The notes: generated from the sequence alone by a model not told the origin. A stretch of 64,000 nucleotides of DNA from Luteimonas kalidii (GCF_029887935.1 NZ_JARXRO010000014.1:571020-635019); one strand, 5' to 3'; positions 24,757 to 32,927 are shown, counted from the first letter of the stretch. Numbers and translations are program-made.

Positions 24757-26432
24757 ACGATTTCGCCCACCACGTGCTGGTCGTCGGCTCCGGCGCCGGC
24801 GGCGCCATGGCCGCGTACGAACTGACCCGCCAGGGCCACAAGGTGCTGCTGCTCGAAGCCGGCCGCCACTACGACCCGACCACGGAAACGCCGATGTTCC
24901 GGCCCAATGGCGACGCACCGCTGATGGGCGCTTCCACGCCGGACAAGGACTTCGGCTTCTACGATTCCACCGTGGGCGGCGGCTGGGAGGTGCCGGACGA
25001 GCCCTACACCACCGCCGAAGGCACCGAGTTCCTGTGGTGGCGTGCGCGCATGCTGGGCGGGCGCACCAACCACTGGGGCCGGTACGCGCTGCGTTTCAGC
25101 GAACACGACTTCAAGGCAAAGAGCCGGGACGGCCTCGGCGCCGACTGGCCGTTCGAGTACGACGAGATCGCCCCCTGGTACGACAAGACCGAAGCACTGG
25201 TGGGCGTCTGCGGCACCAATACCGGCCTGGACGACATGCCGCCGTCGTCGGACGGGGTCCTGCAGCCGGCCCCGACGCCACGGATACCGGAACTGCTGAT
25301 CGCCGCCGCGGCGAAGAAGCACGGCATCGAGGCAGCGCCGATGCACCGGGCCATCCTGACCCGGGCGCTGGATCAGCGCGCGCCCTGCTTCTGGGCCACG
25401 CCCTGCGGTTACGGCTGCTCGATCGGCGCGGCGTTCCAGACCACCACCTCGCTGTTGCCGATGGCGCAGGCCACGGGCCACCTGCGGGTCATCACCGACG
25501 CCATGGTCAAGACCGTGACCACCGATGCAGGCGGCAACGTCACGGGCGTGAGCTATGTCGACAAGACGACCGGCACCGAACGGCAAGTGGACGCGAAGGT
25601 GGTGGTCCTGGCCGCCAGCGCCTGCGAGACGGCGCGCATTCTGCTCAATTCCAAGAACGCCAGTCATCCCGACGGACTCGCCAATTCCAGCGGCCAGGTC
25701 GGTCGCAACCTGATGGACTCCACCGGCGCGGGCCTCTCGGCGCTGGTCCCGGCCCTGATGGACCGGCCGCGCTACAACGAGGACGGCCACACCGCCAACC
25801 ACCTGTTCATACCCTGGTGGGGCCACCAGGCGCATGCCAACGGAGAACTGGATTTCCCGCGCGGCTACCACTTCGAACTGGGCGGACGCTTCGGCGAGCC
25901 GGGCGCCTATGTCAGTGGCGACCTGCAAGGCTATGGCCCCGCGCTGAAACAGCAGGTGCGCGCGCACTACGGTGCCTACGTGCACTTTGCGCTCCGTGGC
26001 GAGATGCTGCCGAACGACGACTGCTACATGGACATCGACCCGAGCGTCACGGACAAATGGGGCATCCCGGTGCCGCGTTTCCACTGGAAATGGTCCGAGC
26101 ACGAACTCAAGCAGGTCGAGCACGGCCTCAAGACCGCCAAGGCCATCCTGGAAACCATGGGCGCGACCGTCGGCGAGTTGCCTGCCGCTGAAGAGGCGAT
26201 CAAGAAGGGGGGCGAGATCATCCACGAGGTCGGCACCACCCGGATGGGCGACTCACCCGAGGACTCGGTGACCAACCAGTGGGGCCAGACCTGGGACTGT
26301 CCCAACCTGTTCGTGATGGACGGCGGCGTGTTCGCCTCCAATCCGCACAAGAACTGTACCCTGACCATCATGACGCTGGCGATGCGCAACAGCGCCTGGC
26401 TGGCCGACCAGCTCAAGACGGGGGCGCTGTGA
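24753..26432 (+). CDS. GMC-family FAD oxidoreductase, catalytic subunit (left copy)
   Basis: A 559-residue flavoprotein starting MNDFAHHVLVVGSGAGGAMA (FAD-binding GxGxxG). The C-terminal active-site regions are IIHEVGTTRMGDSPEDSVTN (catalytic His) and NPHKNCTLTIMTLAMR (second catalytic residue region). A CFWATPCGYGC segment gives C-x5-C-x3-C, the spacing that holds a 3Fe-4S cluster in bacterial FAD-dependent glucose dehydrogenase alpha subunits. There is no signal peptide; export would depend on the Tat signal of the next gene's product, as in gluconate 2-dehydrogenase complexes. It probably oxidises a glycoside hydroxyl, likely C3, given the DUF1080 partner. Overlaps on both sides (4 bp upstream, 1 bp downstream). 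Confidence 0.87.
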   Translation: MNDFAHHVLVVGSGAGGAMAAYELTRQGHKVLLLEAGRHYDPTTETPMFRPNGDAPLMGASTPDKDFGFYDSTVGGGWEVPDEPYTTAEGTEFLWWRARMLGGRTNHWGRYALRFSEHDFKAKSRDGLGADWPFEYDEIAPWYDKTEALVGVCGTNTGLDDMPPSSDGVLQPAPTPRIPELLIAAAAKKHGIEAAPMHRAILTRALDQRAPCFWATPCGYGCSIGAAFQTTTSLLPMAQATGHLRVITDAMVKTVTTDAGGNVTGVSYVDKTTGTERQVDAKVVVLAASACETARILLNSKNASHPDGLANSSGQVGRNLMDSTGAGLSALVPALMDRPRYNEDGHTANHLFIPWWGHQAHANGELDFPRGYHFELGGRFGEPGAYVSGDLQGYGPALKQQVRAHYGAYVHFALRGEMLPNDDCYMDIDPSVTDKWGIPVPRFHWKWSEHELKQVEHGLKTAKAILETMGATVGELPAAEEAIKKGGEIIHEVGTTRMGDSPEDSVTNQWGQTWDCPNLFVMDGGVFASNPHKNCTLTIMTLAMRNSAWLADQLKTGAL

Positions 26433-27220
26433 TGCCGAACCCAGAGGACAAGGGCATTGCCGCCCGAACCGACAGCGACGCGCCCGTGTACGCGCACAAG
26501 CTGACCCGACGCGATTCGCTGAAGCTGCTGGCCGCACTGGCGGCAAGCGCCATGCTGCCTGCATTGTCCGCCTGCTCGTCGCCATCGACGGGCGATGCCG
26601 CCGATAGCCTCGCGGATGAGGGGCATTGGCCGGAGCTGGACCTGCAGCCGGTGACGGCCAAGGGTTACGGCAAGGATCCGAACCTGATGGTGCCGCCGGA
26701 AACGCCCTGGCCGCTGACGTTGACGCCCGCACAGCTGTCGCTGCTGGCAGTGCTGTCGGACATCATCGTGCCGGCGGAAGGCGAGTCGCCCTCGGCATCC
26801 GCGGCGCAGGTGCCGACAGTCGTCGACGAATGGGTGAGCGCGCCCTATCCCGACCAGCAGCAGGACCGGTTGACCGTGCTGTCGGCCCTCGCCTGGCTCG
26901 ACGACGAAGCCGCCCTGCGCTTCTCGCAGCCGTTCGCGGCGCTGGACACGGCGCAGCAGCTGGCGATCATCGACGACATCGCGTATCGCAACGACCAGAC
27001 CCCACGGCAGTTCCAACGCATCGCGGGGGCGTTCTCCCGGCTGCGCAACCTGGTCCTGGCGGCCTACTTCTGCACGCCGGACGGCATGCAGGACATCGGC
27101 TACATGGGCAACGTGGCCATTGCCGGCGATTACCCCGGCCCGACGCCGGAAGCCTACGGCCATCTGGAGACGGTGCTGGCGGACCTCGGGCTCAGCGAGT
27201 TCGCCTATCCCGTGGGCTGA
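26432..27220 (+). CDS. Tat-exported gluconate 2-dehydrogenase subunit 3-like protein (left copy)
   Basis: A 262-residue small subunit. An N-terminal cytoplasmic stretch leads to a twin-arginine signal (LTRRDSLKLLAALAAS) that ends in a lipobox-like LSAC (cysteine near residue 46), so it may be a Tat-exported lipoprotein. The rest is the GLUCDH_gamma domain: LLAVLSDIIVPAEGESPSA, VPTVVDEWVSAPYPDQQQ, ending EFAYPVG. Such subunits chaperone, export and anchor the flavoprotein partner. It begins inside the GMC stop codon (TGATG). It is longer than the 191-residue right-hand copy by a hydrophilic N-terminus and an extended linker. Confidence 0.82.
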   Translation: MPNPEDKGIAARTDSDAPVYAHKLTRRDSLKLLAALAASAMLPALSACSSPSTGDAADSLADEGHWPELDLQPVTAKGYGKDPNLMVPPETPWPLTLTPAQLSLLAVLSDIIVPAEGESPSASAAQVPTVVDEWVSAPYPDQQQDRLTVLSALAWLDDEAALRFSQPFAALDTAQQLAIIDDIAYRNDQTPRQFQRIAGAFSRLRNLVLAAYFCTPDGMQDIGYMGNVAIAGDYPGPTPEAYGHLETVLADLGLSEFAYPVG

Positions 27221-27304
27221 CCGTCGTACCCGGCATCCGGGCAGCGCGCGACCGCACCAGCACCATCGCTCGCTGTCCGGAAGGGTCCGGGGTTACGCGC
27301 GCCG

Positions 27305-28081
27305 CTAGAGTTCCCGCACCCAGATGTTGCGGAAGCTGACCTCGGAGTCGTGGTCCTGCAGGGAGATCGGGGCGCAGCCGTGCGGAGAATACGAAGGCGG
27401 CCCCCGGTATTCGGTGGTGCCGGCGATGACGGTGTCGTCCTGCACCAGCACGCCGTTGTGCAGCACGGTGATGCGCGCGGGTGACAGCAGGCCACCGCCT
27501 TCGGAGAAGCGCGGCGCCTTCCAGATGACGTCATAGGACTGCCATTCGCCCGGCGGGCGCGAGGCGTTCACCAGCGGGATCGCCTGCTTGTAGATCGAGG
27601 CCGCCTGGCCGTTGGGATACGTGGGGTTGTCGTGGCTGTCGAGCACCTGCAGTTCGTACAGCTCCTGCAGGAAGATGCCGCTGTTGCCGCGGTTCTGGCC
27701 GTCGACACCGCGGGTCTGCGCCGGACTGCGCCATTCGACGTGCAGCTGGATGTCGCAGAAGCGCTGGCGGGTGCGGATGCCCTTGCTGCCGGGCACCACG
27801 GTGAGCGCGCCATCGGCCACGCGCCACGGCGCATCACCGCCCTGCTCCGACTCCCACGCGGCCAGGCCGCTGCCGTCGAACAGCACCACCGCGTCCGACG
27901 GCGCCGCGCCCACGGGCGTGGCCACGACCGCCGGCACCGGGGTCCAGGCTTCGGTCTTCTCCGGATCGGCCGCGGGATCGTGGGCGAGCGCAGCGGCACT
28001 GGCCACCATGCCAGCGGTGAGCAGGAGCGCGCGTGCGGCCATGTGGTGGCGTGGCGAAGAGTGACGGCGGCGGCGCATCAT
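27305..28081 (-). CDS. exported 3-keto-disaccharide hydrolase (DUF1080)
   Basis: A 258-residue protein with a signal peptide (basic MMRRRRHSS start, hydrophobic ARALLLTAGMVASAAAL, cleavage near ALAH) and one DUF1080 domain: VVLFDGSGLAAWESEQG, DIQLHVEWRSPAQ, GNSGIFLQELYELQVLDSHDNPTYPNGQA, WQSYDVIWKAPRF, GPPSYSPHGCAPISLQDHD, SFRNIWVREL. The family cleaves 3-keto-O-glycosides; this is the second such enzyme in the island and carries no isomerase fusion. The ATG at 28081 overlaps the stop of the small-subunit gene (ATGA); in-frame ATGs at 28093 and 28042 are alternatives. It is the last gene of the right operon and ends convergent to the left one. Confidence 0.85.
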   Translation of the reverse strand: MMRRRRHSSPRHHMAARALLLTAGMVASAAALAHDPAADPEKTEAWTPVPAVVATPVGAAPSDAVVLFDGSGLAAWESEQGGDAPWRVADGALTVVPGSKGIRTRQRFCDIQLHVEWRSPAQTRGVDGQNRGNSGIFLQELYELQVLDSHDNPTYPNGQAASIYKQAIPLVNASRPPGEWQSYDVIWKAPRFSEGGGLLSPARITVLHNGVLVQDDTVIAGTTEYRGPPSYSPHGCAPISLQDHDSEVSFRNIWVREL

Positions 28082-28653
28082 CGTGTCGCCCATGCCGGCG
28101 TGCCCGGCTCGTAGGGCAGGTCACCGTCATAGCCCCCGGGCACCGGGTCGTAGCGCAGGACTTCGGTGGCGCCCACCTCCGATGTGAAAAAGCTGAAGAG
28201 CACCAGCTGCTTGATCATCGTGAAGGAGTGCATCCCGCTCCCGCTGCCGGATCCGTCGGCGGCCACCCACGCCCGGCGGGCCTGTTCGCCCGCCTCCCGG
28301 TCCAGCGTGGTGAGCATCTTCAGGCGGGCCGCGGGCGGCAGGGCCATGAAGCTTCCGGACGCGCGCTGGTCCAGGTCCGCCAGCCCGGCGCGAAAGGCGG
28401 CCTGGTCCTCGGGGGTGTAGCAGTCGGTGACGAAGCGCGCCATGAACGAGCCCACCTCCGCATCCTTCGCCCCGGGCGTGTCGGTGCGCGGGATAATGGT
28501 CTCTGCGATCTCGTCCAGCAGCGCCACTTCGTCGGCGGTGAAGCCGGCGGCGGCCTGCGGGACGGGCGCCTGCCCGAGCACGAAGGCCGGCATGCCGACC
28601 ATGGCCACACCGGTGGCGGACGCGATCATCTTCAGCAGTTCGCGACGGTCCAT
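28078..28653 (-). CDS. Tat-exported gluconate 2-dehydrogenase subunit 3-like protein (right copy)
   Basis: A 191-residue GLUCDH_gamma-type small subunit starting MDRRELLKMIASATGVAMVG, a twin-arginine signal peptide (RRELLK) with cleavage near VLGQA. The domain shows FTADEVALLDEIAETIIPRTDTPGAKDAEVGSFMARFV and ends with LVLFSFFTSEVGATEVLRYDPVPGGYDGD, the conserved C-terminal tyrosine/proline-rich part. It would carry the neighbouring GMC subunit through the Tat pore and hold it in the periplasm. Its ATG overlaps the GMC stop by 1 bp (TGATG) and its stop overlaps the DUF1080 start, so all three are coupled. Confidence 0.88.
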   Translation of the reverse strand: MDRRELLKMIASATGVAMVGMPAFVLGQAPVPQAAAGFTADEVALLDEIAETIIPRTDTPGAKDAEVGSFMARFVTDCYTPEDQAAFRAGLADLDQRASGSFMALPPAARLKMLTTLDREAGEQARRAWVAADGSGSGSGMHSFTMIKQLVLFSFFTSEVGATEVLRYDPVPGGYDGDLPYEPGTPAWATR

Positions 28654-30338
28654 CACAGGTTCCCCGCCTTGAGTTCGCGCACCGCATGGTCGGCGGCGCG
28701 CGCGGTCAATGCCATGTAGGTCAGCGACGGGTTCACGCAGCTGGCCGAGGTCATGCAGGCGCCGTCGGTCACGTACACGTTGGGCGCGTCCCACACCTGG
28801 TTGTGCCCGTTGAGCACCGAGCTCTTCGGGTCGCGGCCCATGCGCGCGGTGCCCATCTCGTGGATCGCCCGGCCGGGCGCGGGCTCGGCTTCGTAGGTCC
28901 GCACGTCGCGAACGCCCGCCGCTTCCAGCATCTCGGCGGCATCGGCGGCCATGTCCTTGCGCATGGCCCGCTCGTTGTCGCGGATCGACACGTCCATCGC
29001 CAGCACCGGCAGGCCCCACTTGTCCTTGGTGCCGTGGTCCAGGCGGATGGTGTTGTCGTGGTAGGGAAGCATCTCGCCGAACGCGGTCATGCCGATGCTC
29101 CAGTCGCCCGGCACGCTCGCGGCCTGCTTCAGGCCCGCGCCGATGCCCATTTCGGCGACGCTGCGCGACCAGTCCTGGCGGCTCGCGCCCCCCTGGTAGC
29201 CGAAGCCGCGCAGATAGTCGCGGCGGTCGTCGCCGACGTTGCGGAAGCGCGGAATGTAGAAGCCGCAGGGGCGGCGTCCGGAGTAGTACCTGTCCTCGAA
29301 GCCGTCCACGACGCCCTGGGCGCCGGCTTCGAAATGGTGGTCCATGACGTTGTGGCCCAGCTCGCCGGACGAGGACCCCAGCCCGCCTTCCCACACGTCG
29401 GTGGCCGAGTTCATCAGCACCCAGGTCGAATTGAAGCTCGATGCGTTGAGGAAGATCACCTTGGCCGTGTACTCGTAGGTCTGGCCGGTCTCGGCGTCCA
29501 CGATCTCGACGCCGCGCGCGCGCTTGCGATCCTTGTCGTAGAGCACCTGCCGCACGATCGAGAACGGGCGCAGGGTGAGGTTGCCGGTCTGCATCGCAGC
29601 CGGCAGGGTGGCCGACTGGGTCGAGAAGTAGGCGCCATAGGGGCAGCCCAGGATGCACTTGTTGCGGTACTGGCAGTTGGCCCGCCCCTGCTCCGGACGC
29701 GGTTCGGTGATGTTGGCGGTGCGCGAGTGGATCATGTGACGGCTGCCGCCGAAGGCCTTGCGGATGCGCGCGGCCACATCCTTCTCGACGACGTTCAGCG
29801 GCACCGGCGGCAGGAACTTGCCATCGGGCAGCACGTCCAGGCCTTCGACCGTGCCGGCGATGCCGGCGAACGTCTCGACGTGGTCGTACCAGGGCGCGAG
29901 GTCCTCGTAGCGGATCGGCCAGTCGACGGCGATGCCCTCGCGCGCGTTGGCCTCGAAGTCCATCCGCGAGAGGCGGTAGCTCTGCCGGCCCCACATCAGC
30001 GAGCGACCGCCGACGTGGTAGCCGCGGAACCAGTCGAAGCGCTTGGTCTCGGTGTACGGGCAGTCCTTCTCGTCGGCCCACATCCCGTAGGTGCTCTCCG
30101 ACAGCGGGTAGTCGCGGCGCAGGACCGGGTGCGCTTCCTTCATCGCCTGGGTGGGCACGTTGCGGTGCGGGTAGTCCCACGCCTCCTTGTGCGCGTTGAC
30201 GTAGTCCTTGATGTGCTCGATGTTGCGGCCGCGCTCGAGCATCAGCACCTTGAGTCCCTTCTCGGCCAGTTCCTTGGCGGCCCAGCCGCCGCTGATGCCC
30301 GAGCCGACGACGATCGCGTCGTAATCATTGTTCGCCAT
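28653..30338 (-). CDS. GMC-family FAD oxidoreductase, catalytic subunit (right copy)
   Basis: A 561-residue flavoprotein, MANNDYDAIVVGSGISGGWA, with FAD-binding motif, a NCQYRNKCILGCPYGAYF segment (C-x5-C-x3-C, possible 3Fe-4S ligands), and active-site blocks AIHEMGTARMGRDPKSSV and SASCVNPSLTYMAL. It is clearly homologous to, but divergent from, the left copy: the second block reads CVNPSLT here and HKNCTLT there. No signal peptide; Tat export through its small subunit is inferred. It probably oxidises a glycoside to a 3-keto-glycoside, similar in type to bacterial glucoside 3-dehydrogenases. No cytochrome c subunit gene accompanies it. Confidence 0.88.
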   Translation of the reverse strand: MANNDYDAIVVGSGISGGWAAKELAEKGLKVLMLERGRNIEHIKDYVNAHKEAWDYPHRNVPTQAMKEAHPVLRRDYPLSESTYGMWADEKDCPYTETKRFDWFRGYHVGGRSLMWGRQSYRLSRMDFEANAREGIAVDWPIRYEDLAPWYDHVETFAGIAGTVEGLDVLPDGKFLPPVPLNVVEKDVAARIRKAFGGSRHMIHSRTANITEPRPEQGRANCQYRNKCILGCPYGAYFSTQSATLPAAMQTGNLTLRPFSIVRQVLYDKDRKRARGVEIVDAETGQTYEYTAKVIFLNASSFNSTWVLMNSATDVWEGGLGSSSGELGHNVMDHHFEAGAQGVVDGFEDRYYSGRRPCGFYIPRFRNVGDDRRDYLRGFGYQGGASRQDWSRSVAEMGIGAGLKQAASVPGDWSIGMTAFGEMLPYHDNTIRLDHGTKDKWGLPVLAMDVSIRDNERAMRKDMAADAAEMLEAAGVRDVRTYEAEPAPGRAIHEMGTARMGRDPKSSVLNGHNQVWDAPNVYVTDGACMTSASCVNPSLTYMALTARAADHAVRELKAGNL

Positions 30339-30367
30339 TGAGACTGTGTTCCTGGTTGAGGCGGGGG

Positions 30368-31240
30368 TTACACGTCGCACAGCCGGATGGCCTCGCGCAG
30401 CGAGGCGACCGGATCCGGCGCCGACGGCATGAATTCCTGTGCGATGTACCCGTCGAATCCGGTCTCGCGGATCGCGCGACAGATGGCCGGGTAGTTCAGT
30501 TCCTGGTCCTCGCCGATCTCGTGCCGGCCCGGCACGCCCGCCGTGTGGTAGTGCACGAACCAGCGGTGGTGGCGACGGATGGTGGCGATGATGTCGCCCT
30601 CCATGATCTGCATGTGGTAGATGTCGTAGAGCAGGCCGAAGTGGACCGACCCGAGCGTCTCGCACAGCTCGACGCCCCAGGCGGAGCGGTCGCACAGATA
30701 GTCGGGGTGGTCGACGCGCGAGTTCAGCAGTTCCATCACCAGCCTGACGCCGCGCTTTTCCGCATGCCCGAGGAGGCGCTTGAGGCCGGCGGCCGAATTG
30801 GCCAGGCCTTCGGCCGGGTCCATGCCGCCGCGGTTGCCGGAAAAGCAGATCAGGTTGCGGTAGCCGGCATCGGCCACCAGGTCGATATGGCGGGTGTAGC
30901 GCGCCACCAGCTCGTCATGGAAGCGGGTGTCCGCGAACCCCTGCTCCAGCCCGAGTTCGGCGCCGTTGCACATCGAACTGTCCACGCCATGCGACTTCAG
31001 CGTGGACCAGTCGTCCGGGCCGACCAGGTCGATGGCGGAAAAGCCGATCTGCTTCACGATCCGGCACAGCTCGGCGATGGGCGTCTGCCCGAACGTCCAG
31101 CGCGCGACGGAATGCTTCAGATTGCCCTTCAGCGGCTGGACGGGAGTATCGGCCGCCGGCACCAGACCCGAGGCCGCCAGTCCCAGTCCGCCCACCATCG
31201 TGGCGCGCAGCGCGTCGCGCCGGGTGAATGTGTGCTTCAA
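30368..31240 (-). CDS. Tat-exported sugar isomerase/epimerase (TTG start)
   Basis: A 290-residue TIM-barrel isomerase of the AP-endonuclease-2/hydroxypyruvate-isomerase type. The N terminus MKHTFTRRDALRATMVGGLG is a twin-arginine signal peptide (TRRDALR), placing it in the periplasm. Metal-site residues: VMELLNSRVDHPDY (Glu), LLYDIYHMQIMEG (Asp, His), YHTAGVPGRHEIG (His) and IAQEFMP (Glu). The start is TTG at 31240: a GGGAGG ribosome site lies 6 bp upstream and no in-frame ATG or GTG gives a signal peptide. It is the first gene of the right operon, about 260 bp downstream of the second LacI operator and 29 bp before the GMC gene. Confidence 0.82.
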   Translation of the reverse strand: MKHTFTRRDALRATMVGGLGLAASGLVPAADTPVQPLKGNLKHSVARWTFGQTPIAELCRIVKQIGFSAIDLVGPDDWSTLKSHGVDSSMCNGAELGLEQGFADTRFHDELVARYTRHIDLVADAGYRNLICFSGNRGGMDPAEGLANSAAGLKRLLGHAEKRGVRLVMELLNSRVDHPDYLCDRSAWGVELCETLGSVHFGLLYDIYHMQIMEGDIIATIRRHHRWFVHYHTAGVPGRHEIGEDQELNYPAICRAIRETGFDGYIAQEFMPSAPDPVASLREAIRLCDV

Positions 31241-31748
31241 GTCAGGCCTCCCGGGTCTGCCCAAATGGCGGTTCCGGCATTGCGCCCGCCCCGGCGGACT
31301 GTACGTCCGCCGGGCGGTGCCGCCGCCTAGGCATGGAAGATACGTCGCGCGGCCACCGGGGCAACCGCCGGCAGACAGGTTCATGAATCGCGGTGACGGG
31401 AGCGCGCGCGCGAGGCGCGGCAGCCGCATTCGGTCTGGTCGACGAAACGCCCATGCTCCACCGGCCTCCCAACCGGTACAGACACACGAATCCGCTCGGA
31501 TGCAATCGATTGCACGATAGCAACAGCGCGCCCGATTGCAAGGTCCGCCGGTGGATTCCGTCGCCCGCCAGCCGGCGTATCCGGCATTGGGCAAGCGGCG
31601 TGGATGACCCGCGCGATGGACTCCTGAAAGGGGCCCGCTGAACTTCCGGGCCCGGCAGGCCGGTTGGGAGCGGCGCGGCGCTTGCCGCTGCGCGGTGTGG
31701 AACAGAGCGGCTTTAAACCCTGGCCCGCGCGCCCGCATCGGACTCGAT
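31241..31748. other. non-coding gap between right sugar operon and ECF sigma gene
   Basis: About 500 bp without a convincing gene. It contains the second LacI operator (31501-31514) about 260 bp before the TTG start at 31240, implying a long untranslated leader for the right operon. A GGAAC element at 31699-31703, 46 bp before the sigma-factor ATG, resembles an ECF -35 and could allow autoregulation, but no matching -10 is certain. Nothing else was recognised. Confidence 0.5.
31501..31514. promoter_or_regulatory. LacI-family operator, right copy (14-bp palindrome)
   Basis: TGCAATCGATTGCA is identical to the core of the operator at 19546-19563 and is also perfectly symmetrical. It lies upstream of the right operon on its minus strand, where TTGCTATCG immediately precedes it as a possible promoter element. 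A 14-bp exact match 12 kb away, flanking the same gene set, supports one repressor controlling both operons. Confidence 0.78.
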
Positions 31749-32333
31749 ATGCTGACGGCGACGATGAGTGCATCCCCGGAAGAGGCGGGCTCCGCGACCG
31801 ACCTGGACCACGCGCTGGCGCGGGCCTCGGCCGGCGGCGACATGGCGGCGTTCGAGACCCTGTACCGGCGCCATGCCGGGCGCGTGCACGGCGTGATCCT
31901 GCGTCTGGTGGGCCACCAGCATGCGCGCGCGGAGGATCTCACCCAGGAAGCGTTCGTCCGCGCCTGGCAGGCACTGCCGACGTTCCGGTACGAAAGCGCG
32001 TTCGGCACCTGGCTGCACCGGCTGGCCGCCAATACCGCGCTGATGGAACTGCGCAGCCGCCGCAGCGCCCCGGGCATGGACACCGACGAGGACGCACTGG
32101 ACGCGGTCGGCAGCGTCGACTCGGCCGGCCACGCGACGGCGCTGTCGATGGACCTTGAGCAGGCGGTGGCCAGCCTGCCGCCACGGGCACGCGCGGTGCT
32201 GGTGCTGTACGACATCGAAGGCTGGAAGCACGAGGAGATCGCCGGCACGCTGGACATGGCGGTCGGCAGTTCGAAGGCACAACTGCATCGCGCCCGCAGG
32301 CTGCTGCGCGCGAAGCTGGGAGACCACGCATGA
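31749..32333 (+). CDS. ECF-type RNA polymerase sigma factor
   Basis: A 194-residue sigma-70 family protein. Region 2 is RHAGRVHGVILRLVGHQHARAEDLTQEAFVRAWQALPTF and region 4 is SLPPRARAVLVLYDIEGWKHEEIAGTLDMAVGSSKAQLHRARRLLR, both typical ECF. It redirects RNA polymerase to a stress or envelope regulon that cannot be read from sequence. The start at 31749 was chosen; an in-frame ATG at 31764 is equally possible, and neither has a strong ribosome site. The stop overlaps the next gene start (ATGA), the classic sigma/anti-sigma arrangement. Confidence 0.87.
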   Translation: MLTATMSASPEEAGSATDLDHALARASAGGDMAAFETLYRRHAGRVHGVILRLVGHQHARAEDLTQEAFVRAWQALPTFRYESAFGTWLHRLAANTALMELRSRRSAPGMDTDEDALDAVGSVDSAGHATALSMDLEQAVASLPPRARAVLVLYDIEGWKHEEIAGTLDMAVGSSKAQLHRARRLLRAKLGDHA

Positions 32334-32890
32334 CCCACGACCCGACCGACCACGACCTGCCCGCCACGCTGCGCCTGCAACTGCGCGGATTGCGGCGCGA
32401 CGAGCCGCCGGCGCGCGACTTGTGGCCCGACCTCAGCGCGCGCCTGGCGGTCGAACCCCGGCAGCCGCCCGTCCGCCCTGCGGCCCGCCCGCGCGCGCTA
32501 CCGGCCCTGGCCGCGGCGGCGGTGCTGGCGCTGGCCCTGGGGCTGGGATGGCAGTTGCGGCCCGATACCGCGGTGCCCGTTCCCGTCGAGGCGCCCGCAC
32601 CCACTCCGGCGGCCGCTCCCGGCGCCGCGCCCGCGGACGCACCCCGCACGCCCGCCCCGCTGGTGGTGCAGGCCGATGCCATGGCCCGCGAGTACGAAGG
32701 CGCGCTGCGCGAGCTGACCGCGGCGCGTCCGCCGGTCGCCGGCCACCCCGCCCTGATCGAGCTCGACCGCAGCGCGGACGACGTGCGCCAGGCGCTGGCG
32801 CACGATCCCGACGCCGTATTCCTGCTCCAGCGCCTGCAGCGTGTGTACGCGCAGCGGCTGTCGCTGACCCAACGCCTGGCCCGGGCCTGA
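32330..32890 (+). CDS. putative anti-sigma factor
   Basis: A 186-residue protein with an N-terminal soluble region (about 1-55) containing RDEPPARDLWPDLSARL, one membrane segment (about 58-76, ALPALAAAAVLALALGLGWQL), a Pro/Ala-rich linker and a C-terminal helical region. Translational coupling to the ECF sigma gene, cytoplasmic N-terminus and single membrane span match anti-sigma factors, although a zinc-binding HxxxCxxC motif is absent. It probably holds the sigma factor at the membrane until an envelope signal arrives. Function is inferred from context and topology. Confidence 0.6.
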   Translation: MTHDPTDHDLPATLRLQLRGLRRDEPPARDLWPDLSARLAVEPRQPPVRPAARPRALPALAAAAVLALALGLGWQLRPDTAVPVPVEAPAPTPAAAPGAAPADAPRTPAPLVVQADAMAREYEGALRELTAARPPVAGHPALIELDRSADDVRQALAHDPDAVFLLQRLQRVYAQRLSLTQRLARA

Positions 32891-32927
32891 TGCCCGGCCG
32901 CGACGCCCCACATTCGAGGAGATCCCG

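Noticed and set aside
31699-31703. GGAAC as a definite ECF autoregulatory promoter
   Set aside because: No convincing -10 element at the right distance, so it is kept only as a remark in the gap description.
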